From the IMG/VR virus record IMGVR_UViG_3300042507_006854, positions 1 to 64,000 of that record: DNA of 64,000 nucleotides; one strand, 5' to 3'. A program made the position numbers and the translations under genes. This stretch comes from a virus. The notes beneath the pieces are model-generated. The model was not told where the DNA came from. It searched no databases and saw only the letters and a program-made list of their open reading frames with translations. This document shows, in pieces, positions 54,801 to 63,838 of the stretch (within the stretch, counting starts at the first letter, position 1; every line of letters begins with the position of its first letter).

Positions 54801-55452
54801 ATTATTCGCTATTAGAATTACTGGGGCATTACCTCCTGACAATCCTAACCTTCCAGGTTTTAACGAGCCAGCAGAAATATTTTTACAGGCGAGTGTTCCT
54901 GGTAGTCCACTTTACAATCCTTCCTTAACTTTATTAACAATACATCCAGGAGAAAGTGGTACGGGAAATGGGGCTCCTTGTGGCGGACCAGGACACGTTT
55001 GTAATAGAGCTTTATTTGACATTATAATTGGAACAGGTCTTGATCCAGTAACTTCTGGGGTTGTCGGGGTTACTGTACTAAATGCTAATTTAAATAATAA
55101 TGGCGGCCCAACAGATCCAGGTCCTGGTCCGGCACCATATAATGGTCAATATGATAGATATAGCTCTGGAATTATTACAGAGCAAATGGCTCAACAAATT
55201 TTTGGCGCTTCATATAATGACGGTTTAGATAAATCTTATTTTGTAGAAATTAGAACTGGCGTGGGAAATACTAATCCTCACAATGGTATTACGAATGTAA
55301 GAATTAGAGATTGCTCTGGCGCTTTAGTTTATAATTGTTGTTTATCTATCGGTGGTGGTTCAACTGTCCCTCCTCCATTACCAACGCCTTCTACGACTTC
55401 ATCGGCAGCTTTTGACGAAATTCTATCCTCTTTAATAGATGATGTGATATAA
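51838..55452 (+). CDS. virion protein with trypsin-like protease domain
   Basis: 1204 residues. Residues ~1-375 are a chymotrypsin-fold serine protease with intact triad: His152 in LTNAHVI, Asp212 in NYIDAALI, Ser326 in APGDSGSVL. Residues ~440-500 contain FTIDWGNGSIQTYNS, a PKD-like DWGNG turn. Residues ~510-620 are BspA-like leucine-rich repeats (FQSTSLTSLPTGFF; FCSSLNSIPSGLFKN; FTNVPSNLFYNNT). A 14-serine linker follows (689-702). The remainder is Cys-rich and ends with a C-x-GG-x-GHVCNR domain shared with the gene at 39170. No signal peptide. Possible roles: digestion of host surface proteins, or maturation of other tail proteins. Confidence 0.8.
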   Translation: MNYDNLQKYIENLYFNTPETIHGISLGYKIKDGVTTDKLCISFFVPKKLEAKDLENQYVIPKSIVIDGTEYLTDVVETKMPIAIGCFNWQASPLPSAIVPHRSRQRPLKGGIVISNYTDLYNPLKNSIVKGTLGLICVDKDTDSFVGLTNAHVIIKDPFIPSNQDVKGFLSNILPDKKIVQYTEPNINTTNDNIGNIRKFYPLSKDASNYIDAALISIKEFVGNTSTPILSQTESWRQLGLNYNNPMEFASTQEIDSLLNTPREIYSAGRTTGPKGSNCPLQITNLLSSYSIIYEEQGTRVSVPFSNCITFKYQDNSLWSTAPGDSGSVLIANFNGAWKIIGLVFAGDEGGSFGVACRIDTVANRLNIEPWLNGNKNYIQNYKTVLKTFDEGVSLMSNNNSNLWNVTQTISGDKYWYAGLVADSSSSSSGPATWDIQIQMTQPSQKFFIDIRGGTNPNFTIDWGNGSIQTYNSLGTKDSTYPLTGNYIVKINGSFSDNGNIAINSNSSPNLGTPVSAAVKSTSIMPFISGLKSVNGLFFQSTSLTSLPTGFFDFNPQITDFSSAFSFCSSLNSIPSGLFKNNTNAINFGSSDTYGTFRSTAFTNVPSNLFYNNTLATSFVDCFNDVPLTTTSYSNLLINLASNAAQRPNNVVFDARSSRYNCNAQAAKQVLLAKNWSVNDLGLEGTCTSSSSSSSSSSSSSSNNPNLNTSCLPCCPSFTGSWAGGINGLGILRNCTSELYVCPTGCSIKNLNTNFTTTAGDPNLIFISTLDGSAYKRAYIQGIDSGASFTNYTNVHNTLVLWDGEQDGTTFQDGDTVRFSGTLGSLDNRIIKGIDYKVAVIPEKCAPPSNYLNSQALAIQCEYNPITDPSCFDICSGGLINYTVEALYLHTYDPGKFPESISICSGTEVTGTNSIRILTPYSPSNFIPQNAPDFSGIAILPSLQGSPINVEIQTILKPGGAPLIDISNDNINFGQNTTITIPANQLSGLFAIRITGALPPDNPNLPGFNEPAEIFLQASVPGSPLYNPSLTLLTIHPGESGTGNGAPCGGPGHVCNRALFDIIIGTGLDPVTSGVVGVTVLNANLNNNGGPTDPGPGPAPYNGQYDRYSSGIITEQMAQQIFGASYNDGLDKSYFVEIRTGVGNTNPHNGITNVRIRDCSGALVYNCCLSIGGGSTVPPPLPTPSTTSSAAFDEILSSLIDDVI
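53902..53943 (+). repeat. 14-serine linker with TCTTCCTCG-type repeats
   Basis: Fourteen consecutive Ser codons, using TCT, TCC and TCG, in an imperfect repeat of ~18 bases. Codon choice differs from the AGTTCTTCGTCA unit at 17352, so the two poly-Ser linkers arose independently or were reshaped. Confidence 0.9.
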
Positions 55453-55471
55453 TAATTTTAGGTACAAGGAT

Positions 55472-58400
55472 ATGTCTAACTGTTCTAATTCTTATTCAGT
55501 AAAATTTGAATCCTTTAATGGTTTTAATAGGGCAGTTATATTAAAAGGTACTGGCTTATCAATCAATTATGATTTGGGTTGCGAATGTTTAACGCAAGAT
55601 AAAAATTGCAATATTTTAAATAATCTACCAAATAATATTGAAAAAATATTAGACACTAATTGCGTCAATACTTCTTTTACTGGTAATTTTAGATTTGATC
55701 AAAATGATCTTTATAAATATTTAGTAATTCCAGATTGTAATAACTCTAACCCTAATACTACATGGGATTTTTCGGTTTCTCCAATTTGTTGCAATAATCA
55801 ATATTCAGTTAATTTTTGGTCCTATACCGCGCCAAGTCGATTAGTGATATTAGCAGGTAGCGGACTATTAGTTAATTCAGGATTATTTTGTGATTGTATT
55901 AATAGTGATAAAAATTGTTCAATATTAAATTCTTTACCTTCTGATATTTATAAAGTTTTAGATACAAATTGTATTTTAACAAATCAAACAAATTTCACTC
56001 AAACGATTGATTTACCTTCAAATCTTCCAAATTTTGTTTTAGTTATTCCTGATTGTTTAAATCAAAATGCCAACGCAACTTGGAATTTAAATATAACTCC
56101 ATATTGCGCTCAAGGTGCTGTATGCGCTCCTTGTGAAGTTGCTTCTGGTATTTCCTGCTCTTTTGATTATACTTTTAGTATTTCTCCGCGTAACTCAAAT
56201 ATTGTTTTTGATACTTTTGAAAAAGTAACTTCTTATAAAGACGATCAATTAAATAAAGTAATTGTTGAAACTACAAATGGGTTTAGAGGTTATGAACGAG
56301 ATCTTGGATTCATTGCTGAGCAAGTTGATATTAATCCGTTCTTACCAAGTGGCGTTAAAGGCGTAACATATCCTAATGTCGGTGGAATAAATTTTGAATA
56401 CCCAAGTGATACATTCATAAGGGTAGAAGAAAAAAATCTTCGTCTTAAAGAACATGAATCATGGACAGAAGACTTTTCTTTATTTAATAAATATAGCTAC
56501 AATAATTTATCTCAAGAAGAAGCGGGGGCAGTAATTCCAACTAATGACAATATATCATTGTCTAAAGGTCCTTCAATTTATAATATTGAATATAAAGGTT
56601 ACAAATTTAATTCAAATACAAATGCAAAGTATAAACAAAAATTTGTTATCAAACAATTTCCTGAAAATAATATCGGTGTACCGATAGATTATTCTTTTAA
56701 CTCTGGATGGGCAAGTTATGATGTTACTTCGGGAATGAATTTTAAAAATGCCTTTTCGTATGGTGTTCAAGTCGTAGACAAGTTAACATTTACGGAAGGT
56801 TTTATTATTGAAGGTGAAACTAGAATTACTGGTCGTCAAGATATTATCAATTGGATACGAAGTGGCCTAAATCCAGTATTAAGAACTGGCATAATGAGCG
56901 CTTTTAGTTTCTTGTCTGCTTATTGTTTGGAAGGCCCAGACTGTCCAGAGCCTCCAGAGCAATGTCAAAAAGCTGGAGACGGAGGTGGTTTTGGCGGCGG
57001 ACCAATTTGTCCGATAGAATGTTGGACAGGTTCTAATATTACTGGAGCCGAATATTATAATTGGCTGACTGGCACTTTAAATAAATACCAAGACCAAAAA
57101 GCTTTTTTAAATAGTAATAATGTTTATGGAAAAATTATTACAGGTTCAATTAATGCACCATTTACCTCATTAACAGGGTCTCTTAGATATAATTCTTGGA
57201 TTTCTGGAGATAAATTTAGATTCACTATGTATCCATTTGATTATACTGGACTATATAGAGCTCTGCATCTTGGAAATGATCCTATTTATCCACCATACAA
57301 TGTAGAATTAGTCTACCCAAGAGATTGGACAAATATGTATAATTTTGTAGACAAATTAAACGAAAAATTAAGAGATGTTTCTGCGCCTATTTGGTACCCT
57401 TACCTGTGTTTATCAGGCACGCCTAGTGGTCATTACGTATCCGGTTCTTTGATGGAATTTATGATAAATACTGGTTCCTGTTGTCTACCAACTGGCGATC
57501 TCGATATTATGGATTTTCAAAATTTAATTGACTTTCGTTCTTTAAGAAGTTTACCAGGTTTACCACGAACAGGTCAAGCGATGAAAGATGAAGATTTATG
57601 TTTATCTGAAATAAAATCTGATGGATCTGGTCGTGCCCCATGGTATTTTAATTTAAAATTAGATTTATCTCCTAATGAAAGAAGGCCGTATAACATTTAT
57701 AGTGGCTATAGTTACTTAATTCCTACCTGTATTGAATTTCAAAGATGGGAAAATAATTCTTGGAAAACTGTAGATAAACATTGTAATTTATATAAAGATA
57801 TCACTGGACTAGATCGGACCTGTATTATTAAAGAAGTACCTGATTTAATCGAATCCAATGATGGTTATCTTAATCAGAATTACGCAAGCTCAATTACGGG
57901 CACGAAAACAGAGGAAGAATTACTTTTAGAAATTGAAGGTCAACCTTTCAGTGGTGTTTATAAAACACTTTTGAATTTCAAACAAAAAATCACAGTAAAT
58001 AGCAGGGGTAAATGTCAAGGTTGGGTTGATATTAAAGATATTGATTTTATATGGCCAGATAATTTTCCGACAGGCATTCTAACTAAAAATGGTCAATTAA
58101 GCGGTGTTGATAATAGATACTGGTGTAATCCAGAACAACAAGAAGAAAAAGGACCCCCCTGTGAATGTGAACCGTTGGGTCCCGAGCCGGATTGTGCTTT
58201 ACAAGGGTTTGACTGCATTGCGAAACAAGATAAAGACGAAGAATGCGGATGTCCATATTGGTATTGTGAATGCCCAACAGAAGAGGTTCCGCCTGTCGAA
58301 ATTTGTCAAATAAGAACTGGCTGGAATTTAACAGGTAGCTTTGGTTTAGAAGCAAAGAGTGCCAATTTTGATAAATATAGACTTGTATTTAGTAATTTTA

Positions 58401-59905
58401 GCGGTCAAAATATTGAGCATTATAAACCATTAAATGAATTTTATATTGGAAATATAAATTTATTTAGTATCACCGGAGGGATACCGTTACCACCTTTAAC
58501 AGGAACCGAAAAATGTCCTATTGGAGCTGATTATGTAATTGACGTTTTTGGTAATGTGCCTCTTAGAATTACTGGTGTGCACAATTATTCTATTAATGAG
58601 GGTATGAGCGGTGAATATACTAATTATTTTGAAGTAGTAAGACCAATTCTGCCCGAAGAAAGAAATGTTAAATTTAACAAGGTTAGTGGTATTATTACAA
58701 GTTTCTTCGCAACTGGTTTCTGGAGTAAAACGCTTAGACCTTCAGGCTGGGCTTGTAGAACATTTGATGATTATTTCTTTTATGACCCGAATTCAAAAGA
58801 AATTACTTTTGAGAAGACTTTATGCGCTTACGCATCTGGATTTACAGGGTTGAGTGGTAGTTTTATTGCTCTAAAACAATCTGTTGTTAATAGAGAACTA
58901 TTAGTTGGTGGTAGATTTAATACCCCTATTGCTTTTGTAACCTATACTGGAATAGGTACTTATACTGGATTTATTGATAATGTTACTTATAAAGAATATG
59001 ATGTAGTTGGTTATTATCCAATTACTGGACGCATAACAGGATTTACTAGAAGTGGATTTTTAGATGTTAGTAACACGGTAATAAGCCAGGCACCTGTTAG
59101 CGGTGATACTTATCCTTATTACCCAATTCCTACTGGTTTTATAAATGCTAGTGGTTATATAGAAGTTGATTTTTCTCAGATTAGGAATTTTGATTATTTT
59201 ACTATATATGGAAATAATTTTGTTTATCATTCTAATTCTTCTGAATATCCTTTCCCAAGCTACTTTAATAATATAGATACTTTATATCAAATTGTTAGTG
59301 GTATTGGGTCAGATCTTGGTATAGAGTCTTCGTTAGATGGAAATAAAATATTTATTAAAAGTTTAAGAACGGGAACCTTAGGTAATACTTCAATAACAAC
59401 AACTAATACAGGAGCTTTTAATATATTTGGTATGTCTGGTGGCCAAGACATCTTTCCAAGAATTTATAACTATTATTATGTAATTAATGACGGTTTTATA
59501 TCTGGCATTGAAATAACTCCAATGGTAACTGGAAATATTAATAGATTTATTTTAGCCACTGGATTTTACTATAGTAATTCTGGAACAGGTACTGTTACGG
59601 GTAACATAAGCACATTTACAGGCGTAAGATATTTTACTGGAGTATGGGATATTGCAACTGGAAATATATTTACGCCATTTAGAAGCTTTTTAAGCAATGG
59701 GTGGGTTTCCGGAGATAGTTTTATTAGAGAGAATACTTATAGTCCGAATTATTTACATTATATAAAATTGAGAGCCTTTTATTTAAATCAATTGTCCACA
59801 TTCTTATTCGAGGAATCTGATATTGCTGATTTAATTATTAAAGATGCTAACAATCCAGATATTTCCGGATCTGGGATTATTTTTAGATTAAGTGGAATTA
59901 AATAA
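55472..59905 (+). CDS. giant Cys-rich virion protein with N-terminal tandem domain
   Basis: 1477 residues. Residues 1-106 and 107-205 are a clear tandem duplication: YSVKFESF / YSVNFWSY, RAVILKGTGL / RLVILAGSGL, CECLTQDKNCNILNNLP / CDCINSDKNCSILNSLP, KILDTNC / KVLDTNC, LVIPDCNNSN / LVIPDCLNQN. Conserved Cys positions suggest disulfides. The middle (~210-900) is beta with Cys-rich patches (CPEPPEQCQK; PCECEPLGPEPDC...EECGCPYWYCECP). The C-terminal ~450 residues have Thr-Gly periodic strands (YTGIGTYTGFIDN; YYPITGRITGFTRSG). AGGTACAAGG precedes the ATG. Adhesin role inferred. Confidence 0.6.
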   Translation: MSNCSNSYSVKFESFNGFNRAVILKGTGLSINYDLGCECLTQDKNCNILNNLPNNIEKILDTNCVNTSFTGNFRFDQNDLYKYLVIPDCNNSNPNTTWDFSVSPICCNNQYSVNFWSYTAPSRLVILAGSGLLVNSGLFCDCINSDKNCSILNSLPSDIYKVLDTNCILTNQTNFTQTIDLPSNLPNFVLVIPDCLNQNANATWNLNITPYCAQGAVCAPCEVASGISCSFDYTFSISPRNSNIVFDTFEKVTSYKDDQLNKVIVETTNGFRGYERDLGFIAEQVDINPFLPSGVKGVTYPNVGGINFEYPSDTFIRVEEKNLRLKEHESWTEDFSLFNKYSYNNLSQEEAGAVIPTNDNISLSKGPSIYNIEYKGYKFNSNTNAKYKQKFVIKQFPENNIGVPIDYSFNSGWASYDVTSGMNFKNAFSYGVQVVDKLTFTEGFIIEGETRITGRQDIINWIRSGLNPVLRTGIMSAFSFLSAYCLEGPDCPEPPEQCQKAGDGGGFGGGPICPIECWTGSNITGAEYYNWLTGTLNKYQDQKAFLNSNNVYGKIITGSINAPFTSLTGSLRYNSWISGDKFRFTMYPFDYTGLYRALHLGNDPIYPPYNVELVYPRDWTNMYNFVDKLNEKLRDVSAPIWYPYLCLSGTPSGHYVSGSLMEFMINTGSCCLPTGDLDIMDFQNLIDFRSLRSLPGLPRTGQAMKDEDLCLSEIKSDGSGRAPWYFNLKLDLSPNERRPYNIYSGYSYLIPTCIEFQRWENNSWKTVDKHCNLYKDITGLDRTCIIKEVPDLIESNDGYLNQNYASSITGTKTEEELLLEIEGQPFSGVYKTLLNFKQKITVNSRGKCQGWVDIKDIDFIWPDNFPTGILTKNGQLSGVDNRYWCNPEQQEEKGPPCECEPLGPEPDCALQGFDCIAKQDKDEECGCPYWYCECPTEEVPPVEICQIRTGWNLTGSFGLEAKSANFDKYRLVFSNFSGQNIEHYKPLNEFYIGNINLFSITGGIPLPPLTGTEKCPIGADYVIDVFGNVPLRITGVHNYSINEGMSGEYTNYFEVVRPILPEERNVKFNKVSGIITSFFATGFWSKTLRPSGWACRTFDDYFFYDPNSKEITFEKTLCAYASGFTGLSGSFIALKQSVVNRELLVGGRFNTPIAFVTYTGIGTYTGFIDNVTYKEYDVVGYYPITGRITGFTRSGFLDVSNTVISQAPVSGDTYPYYPIPTGFINASGYIEVDFSQIRNFDYFTIYGNNFVYHSNSSEYPFPSYFNNIDTLYQIVSGIGSDLGIESSLDGNKIFIKSLRTGTLGNTSITTTNTGAFNIFGMSGGQDIFPRIYNYYYVINDGFISGIEITPMVTGNINRFILATGFYYSNSGTGTVTGNISTFTGVRYFTGVWDIATGNIFTPFRSFLSNGWVSGDSFIRENTYSPNYLHYIKLRAFYLNQLSTFLFEESDIADLIIKDANNPDISGSGIIFRLSGIK

Positions 59906-59920
59906 ACATAATTAATAATC

Positions 59921-60598
59921 ATGGACAAAAGTTTATTCTTACCAAGTGAAGATCATCCTTTTAAAATAACCGTATCAAAATCAAAAGATGGATATGTTGG
60001 AGAAGTGGCGGATGGCGTATGTTTTTCTAGTTTTAGTTTTAACACCGGTTCGTTTTTACCTATTGAGAATTTAAACAAAGAATTGCCTTTTGAAAAAGAT
60101 AGTAAATTTTTTATTGAAATAAATTTAACGCGAAATTTGCAACCTTCTGGAAATGCAGTAATAAAATGTGCCCCGGTAGGAACAGAAGACTCTTGGCCTA
60201 ATTATCCAGAGCTATTTGAAATACAGCCAAAAGATGAATATGACGATACTGGAAGGGTTATTAAATATGTTGATGGCAAAAGTCAAACGAAATGTTATGT
60301 TTTAATTGGTTACGCAATGAATGATTCTTCTAAAAATGGAGTGAGCAAAGAAGATAGTGGCGATGGTGGCGATGGTGGCGATGGTGGCGATAGCGGTGGT
60401 GGCGGTGGTAGTGAAGATGAAAGTTCTTCAACTTCTTCGGCTGGGGATCCAAAGGGTATTGTTCAACTACTTAAGCATAATTTTATACTATTAGCCTCTG
60501 TTGTTAGTGGGGTCGCAGTGGTTTTTGCAGCACCTTATTTTGAAGGGCATACTCATGAATTAGCTTGTTTAGATTTCGAAACTAAAAATCCTATATAA
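59921..60598 (+). CDS. hypothetical virion protein with GDGG repeats
   Basis: 225 residues. Residues 1-140 form a beta domain (PFKITVSKSKDGYVGEVADG). Then comes an acidic Gly hinge (DSGDGGDGGDGGDSGGGGGS) and a Ser-rich stretch, and a hydrophobic segment NFILLASVVSGVAVVFAAPY near the C-terminus that could cross a membrane or pack into a hub. Followed by EGHTHELACLDF. Unknown family; location at the end of the adhesin block suggests a minor virion component. Confidence 0.5.
   Translation: MDKSLFLPSEDHPFKITVSKSKDGYVGEVADGVCFSSFSFNTGSFLPIENLNKELPFEKDSKFFIEINLTRNLQPSGNAVIKCAPVGTEDSWPNYPELFEIQPKDEYDDTGRVIKYVDGKSQTKCYVLIGYAMNDSSKNGVSKEDSGDGGDGGDGGDSGGGGGSEDESSSTSSAGDPKGIVQLLKHNFILLASVVSGVAVVFAAPYFEGHTHELACLDFETKNPI
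60353..60388 (+). repeat. 9-base tandem repeat GATGGTGGC
   Basis: GATAGTGGC followed by three GATGGTGGC copies, in frame as Gly-Asp-Gly-Gly-type hinge. Probably slippage-prone. Confidence 0.7.
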
Positions 60599-60604
60599 AC
60601 AACG

Positions 60605-61654
60605 ATGAGTGGTTTTAATGTTAATTTTTTAGGGGGAGTTGGTTTTCCACGATGGCCAATTCCTTATAATCCAGATAGATTACATAGGCCAAAAAATTTT
60701 AGAGCGCCTATTCAATTTTTTAATAACAGGCCTATACAATTAACTCCAGATCAAATGTTCAGAATGTACTGGACTGTTAAAAGTTTTGAAGTTAATATTA
60801 CCGCTGCTACTTTCTCGATAAGAGATATGTTTTCTGATTTTATGATGGCTGGAGGTACTAGTGGTGGAATTGTTGGTGCTATGACTGGGTTAACAGTAGC
60901 CCTCCAAAATCAGTCATTAGATTATGGAGCTATGGCTGTAAAAGGTCATACAAAAATTATAGGCAAATATGAAAAAAAAATACGTCTTGGTAGAGAGGGT
61001 ATTCATAATGGAATTACAATGCCCGACTCTTATGTAGGAGAAGGTTCCGCTTTAGACATGGATGAAAGTTATGACCCTAATATTTTATTATCTAGAAATT
61101 TTAAACCAAATGAGGGATCAATTTGTTCTTCTGGTCCTATACATTATTTTTCCTCAAGAGAGCAGGGCACTTTAGGTGGTAATTTTATTCTTATAATAGA
61201 CTTTTCTGATATTTTATATTATAGAAGATTTTATTGGCCAGCGGTATATATGTCAGCAGGTTTAACAGGTGGGGCCAGTTTTAGTTATGGTCAAATGCCA
61301 TATGTAGATCTTTCTAATCTTGGGGTTGTTTTAGCTCCAGCTTTCGGTGGTCAAGCTATCGGTGGGATAACTGGAGATTTAGGTTATTTAACTGGGTTTA
61401 GTACAAATCTAAGATTTACTCAAGTTTTAATGGTCGGCGGTAGTATTAGAATTGGTAAAAGATGTTGTGATAGATTTTTATGGGATGGTAAAGATGACAT
61501 ACGAGAATCTGGCGGTGCTACCCCTCCAGACACAGATCCTAATAAAAAGCCCTGTGAAAAAGTTTGTAAGAATGACAAAAAAGAAGGGGTATTTATTGAA
61601 ACAAACTGGCCGCAACAGCAAGCCGCGAAAAAGAAAGAAAAGAAAGAAGCATAA
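60605..61654 (+). CDS. hypothetical virion protein, last of the + strand block
   Basis: 349 residues. Gly/aromatic-rich N-terminus (NVNFLGGVGFPRWPIPYNPD), a Gly-rich centre (GGTSGGIVGAMTGLTVALQN) and beta strands, then CCDRFLWDG and a charged tail (PCEKVCKNDKKEGVFIETNWP then Lys/Glu). Probably structural. It ends in an AT-rich inverted repeat shared with the convergent minus-strand gene. Family not recognised. Confidence 0.5.
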   Translation: MSGFNVNFLGGVGFPRWPIPYNPDRLHRPKNFRAPIQFFNNRPIQLTPDQMFRMYWTVKSFEVNITAATFSIRDMFSDFMMAGGTSGGIVGAMTGLTVALQNQSLDYGAMAVKGHTKIIGKYEKKIRLGREGIHNGITMPDSYVGEGSALDMDESYDPNILLSRNFKPNEGSICSSGPIHYFSSREQGTLGGNFILIIDFSDILYYRRFYWPAVYMSAGLTGGASFSYGQMPYVDLSNLGVVLAPAFGGQAIGGITGDLGYLTGFSTNLRFTQVLMVGGSIRIGKRCCDRFLWDGKDDIRESGGATPPDTDPNKKPCEKVCKNDKKEGVFIETNWPQQQAAKKKEKKEA

Positions 61655-61674
61655 ATAAAAAAATTATTTATTTT
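61651..61674. terminator. weak AT-rich hairpin between convergent genes
   Basis: ATAAATAA, AAAAA, TTATTTAT, TTT. It overlaps the stop codons of both convergent genes. All-AT stem, so terminator strength is doubtful. Confidence 0.3.
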
Positions 61675-61870
61675 CGAACAGGCCACAATTTAAGCATTCC
61701 GTCATATCTAATATTTTAATACGTTTTTTATTACAAAAATTGTATGTGCTAGTTTTTTTAGAACATCTGCAACCATGTGTTTGTTGGGATGAAAATTTAC
61801 AATTTTTAAATTTATACGAAGCAATTATAATATTTTCTTTTTGGTTATGAGAAAATTGAAGATTAGACAT
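61664..61870 (-). CDS. small Cys-rich protein, metal-binding candidate
   Basis: 68 residues with six Cys (KNCKF, HGCRCSKK, YNFCNK, ECLNCGLF), the last pair as CLNC. The spacing could form a zinc ribbon. Starts at ATG overlapping the preceding stop as TAATG, so it is translated with the gene at 61870-62622. Unknown function; phage genes of this type are often nucleic-acid binding or regulatory. Confidence 0.55.
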   Translation of the reverse strand: MSNLQFSHNQKENIIIASYKFKNCKFSSQQTHGCRCSKKTSTYNFCNKKRIKILDMTECLNCGLFENK

Positions 61871-62622
61871 TATTTTTTATTTTTTGACTTTATTCCGCTT
61901 ATTATTGTAAACATGCTTAAAGGAGAAATATCTTTAAGATCTTTCCAATTTTCAGAACCTTCCATATTTTTTTGTACAGCTCTTTCTTTAATTTGTTCGA
62001 AAGAAATGTTATATTCTTGCATAGTTTTTTCAAGAAGAGCTAATGGTTGAGTGACCAATGTATTTGGTTCTACATCTGAATCAATATGAGTTGTTTTACC
62101 CATTTCGTCATTACCAACAATATTGATTTTAAGAAAACTTCTGACACAACGAATAAAAGCACGATTTTCGGCAATCGCCATTAAAAAGTTTTTTGCAAAA
62201 TCTTTTGTATTGTCAAGGTGGGCATCAGCTAAGGCTGAAAATGAAACCATATTCATACTAGTTTCATAATTAGGAATCCAATCAATAGTGCATTTAACAG
62301 CAACATAATCTGGCTGAGCTTGAATTACTTCATAAGAAACATTTTTATATCCACGAATTTGGGCAAGTTCTTTAATACCCGCCAAAAGAATAAGCAATTG
62401 GTTATCAGCTAAGGATGTTACGTCAATTTCTTTAAGGTTAATATCTTTTTGATTTTTAAAAGCATCACGATTGGGAACAAGATATTCTTTATTAATCATT
62501 GCTCTCCAATTTATGGTATTGTCTGGATGAAAAATATAGTCTACGCACTCTAAAAGACCATTAACATCTCTTTTAAATTTATTTACAGTATCTTTATAAC
62601 GATAAACGATTTTATCTGACAT
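61870..62622 (-). CDS. possible single-strand annealing recombination protein
   Basis: 250 residues. The segment YVAVKCTIDWIPN followed by SFSALADAHLDNT and a long helix KNFLMAIAENRAFIRCVRSF resembles the layout of Rad52/Sak- and RecT-type annealing proteins ('strand-strand-A-x-A-x-x-R-A-x-x-R-a-x-r'). The C-terminal ~75 residues hold a helical domain (LALLEKTMQEYNISFEQIKE). It belongs to the minus-strand, non-virion block that starts here, where DNA metabolism genes would be expected. No diagnostic motif, so this is a tentative call. Confidence 0.4.
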   Translation of the reverse strand: MSDKIVYRYKDTVNKFKRDVNGLLECVDYIFHPDNTINWRAMINKEYLVPNRDAFKNQKDINLKEIDVTSLADNQLLILLAGIKELAQIRGYKNVSYEVIQAQPDYVAVKCTIDWIPNYETSMNMVSFSALADAHLDNTKDFAKNFLMAIAENRAFIRCVRSFLKINIVGNDEMGKTTHIDSDVEPNTLVTQPLALLEKTMQEYNISFEQIKERAVQKNMEGSENWKDLKDISPLSMFTIISGIKSKNKK

Positions 62623-62658
62623 ATTCTGATTATGGCATTATTTGATCAAAGTGTCAAC

Positions 62659-63837
62659 TTATTTACCATATATTAGAAAATAATCTAGATCTTGTTTTAA
62701 TAATTCTTTGTTGTTAATTAATTTAATTTCTTGTTCTAACGTTTTCCCATTAAAATTTATCGGCTTATTCTCTTCTGCTGCTGCACGGCTTGCATAAAAA
62801 TGATTATTAGCCATCAGTATTTTATTGGTCCTATATATAAAATTATCATTTAAAAATTCACAATCTTTATCTATATCAATCTCTTCAATTAAATTTGGTA
62901 ACTCAATCATTTGATATTTACGTTCAGAAAAAAGATGCTCATTGTTTTTTGTTTTCTTAAATACAATAGCGCTTCGAATTAATAATTTATTTAAATATTC
63001 AATAAATCTAACATCAATTCCTTCTGTTACATCATAAATAATCATGCTCAGATTTTTCCTATAAACTAACAGTGGGTCTAAGTTTATAGGGCTATCCGTA
63101 ACAATGCAACAGGGTCGAGTTGCTAAATTATGAATAATAGGATCTAATACATTAATTTTTTTATAATCTAATCTAATATTGACCATTTCATTTTGATTAA
63201 AATTGGGAGGGATTACTTGGTCTGGATAACATTCTAAAATTGGATGTATAAATTTATCCCCAATAAATTTTGTAGTAAAACTTGTAGAACTTTTTTCAAA
63301 AAGTAATTTTTCACAGGCTTTTACTACATCTTCAATTTTAATTTCATTAATTCTTTTAGGATTTTCGTTCGGATTAAAACTTGGCTTCCAATTTTGGGGG
63401 GTTAAACAAATTTGCTTAGAATTTTTCCAAAATGGTCCCGCAATTTCTGGAGAAGATACGCTATAAAGGGCAACTAATGGAGTTCCGAAGGCGCTAGCCA
63501 TATGTACTGCAAAACTATCATTGCCAATATGTAACATTGAATTTTCAATAATATAAGCAGATTGATTAAGATTCGTTTGCCCTTGGTAATTAATAGCGTT
63601 TTTAAGAGGAGCATCATCTTTAGATCCAATTTGTATTATTTGAATATTTTCTTTTTCTAAAGATGGCCGAAGATGATTAATCACTTCTTGAAAATAATCA
63701 TAACATTTTCCTGGCATTCCACTACTATTTTGTATAGTAATGTATTTCTTAAATGGAAGAGGAAAATATTTTTTTATAATAAAAGGTTTTTTTATTTTAC
63801 TTCCCGTTGATAATGCGTATGTTTCTAATAAGTGCAT
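62659..63837 (-). CDS. GT9-like glycosyltransferase, C-terminal domain
   Basis: 392 residues. Residues 104-138 (HIGNDSFAVHMASAFGTPLV then ALYSVSSPEIAGPFW) are the donor-site signature of GT9 heptosyltransferase-like enzymes ('D-S/G-x-x-H-x-A-x-A-x-G-x-P-x-v-a-l-(f/y)'). The N-terminal Rossmann domain typical of GT9 is missing, since the match to the second domain begins about residue 30. The C-terminal ~200 residues are another alpha/beta region of unknown kind. The upstream gene, in another frame one base away, might supply the first domain. Role: sugar transfer to LPS, virion proteins or DNA bases; not resolvable. Confidence 0.65.
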   Translation of the reverse strand: MHLLETYALSTGSKIKKPFIIKKYFPLPFKKYITIQNSSGMPGKCYDYFQEVINHLRPSLEKENIQIIQIGSKDDAPLKNAINYQGQTNLNQSAYIIENSMLHIGNDSFAVHMASAFGTPLVALYSVSSPEIAGPFWKNSKQICLTPQNWKPSFNPNENPKRINEIKIEDVVKACEKLLFEKSSTSFTTKFIGDKFIHPILECYPDQVIPPNFNQNEMVNIRLDYKKINVLDPIIHNLATRPCCIVTDSPINLDPLLVYRKNLSMIIYDVTEGIDVRFIEYLNKLLIRSAIVFKKTKNNEHLFSERKYQMIELPNLIEEIDIDKDCEFLNDNFIYRTNKILMANNHFYASRAAAEENKPINFNGKTLEQEIKLINNKELLKQDLDYFLIYGK

Positions 63838-63838
63838 A

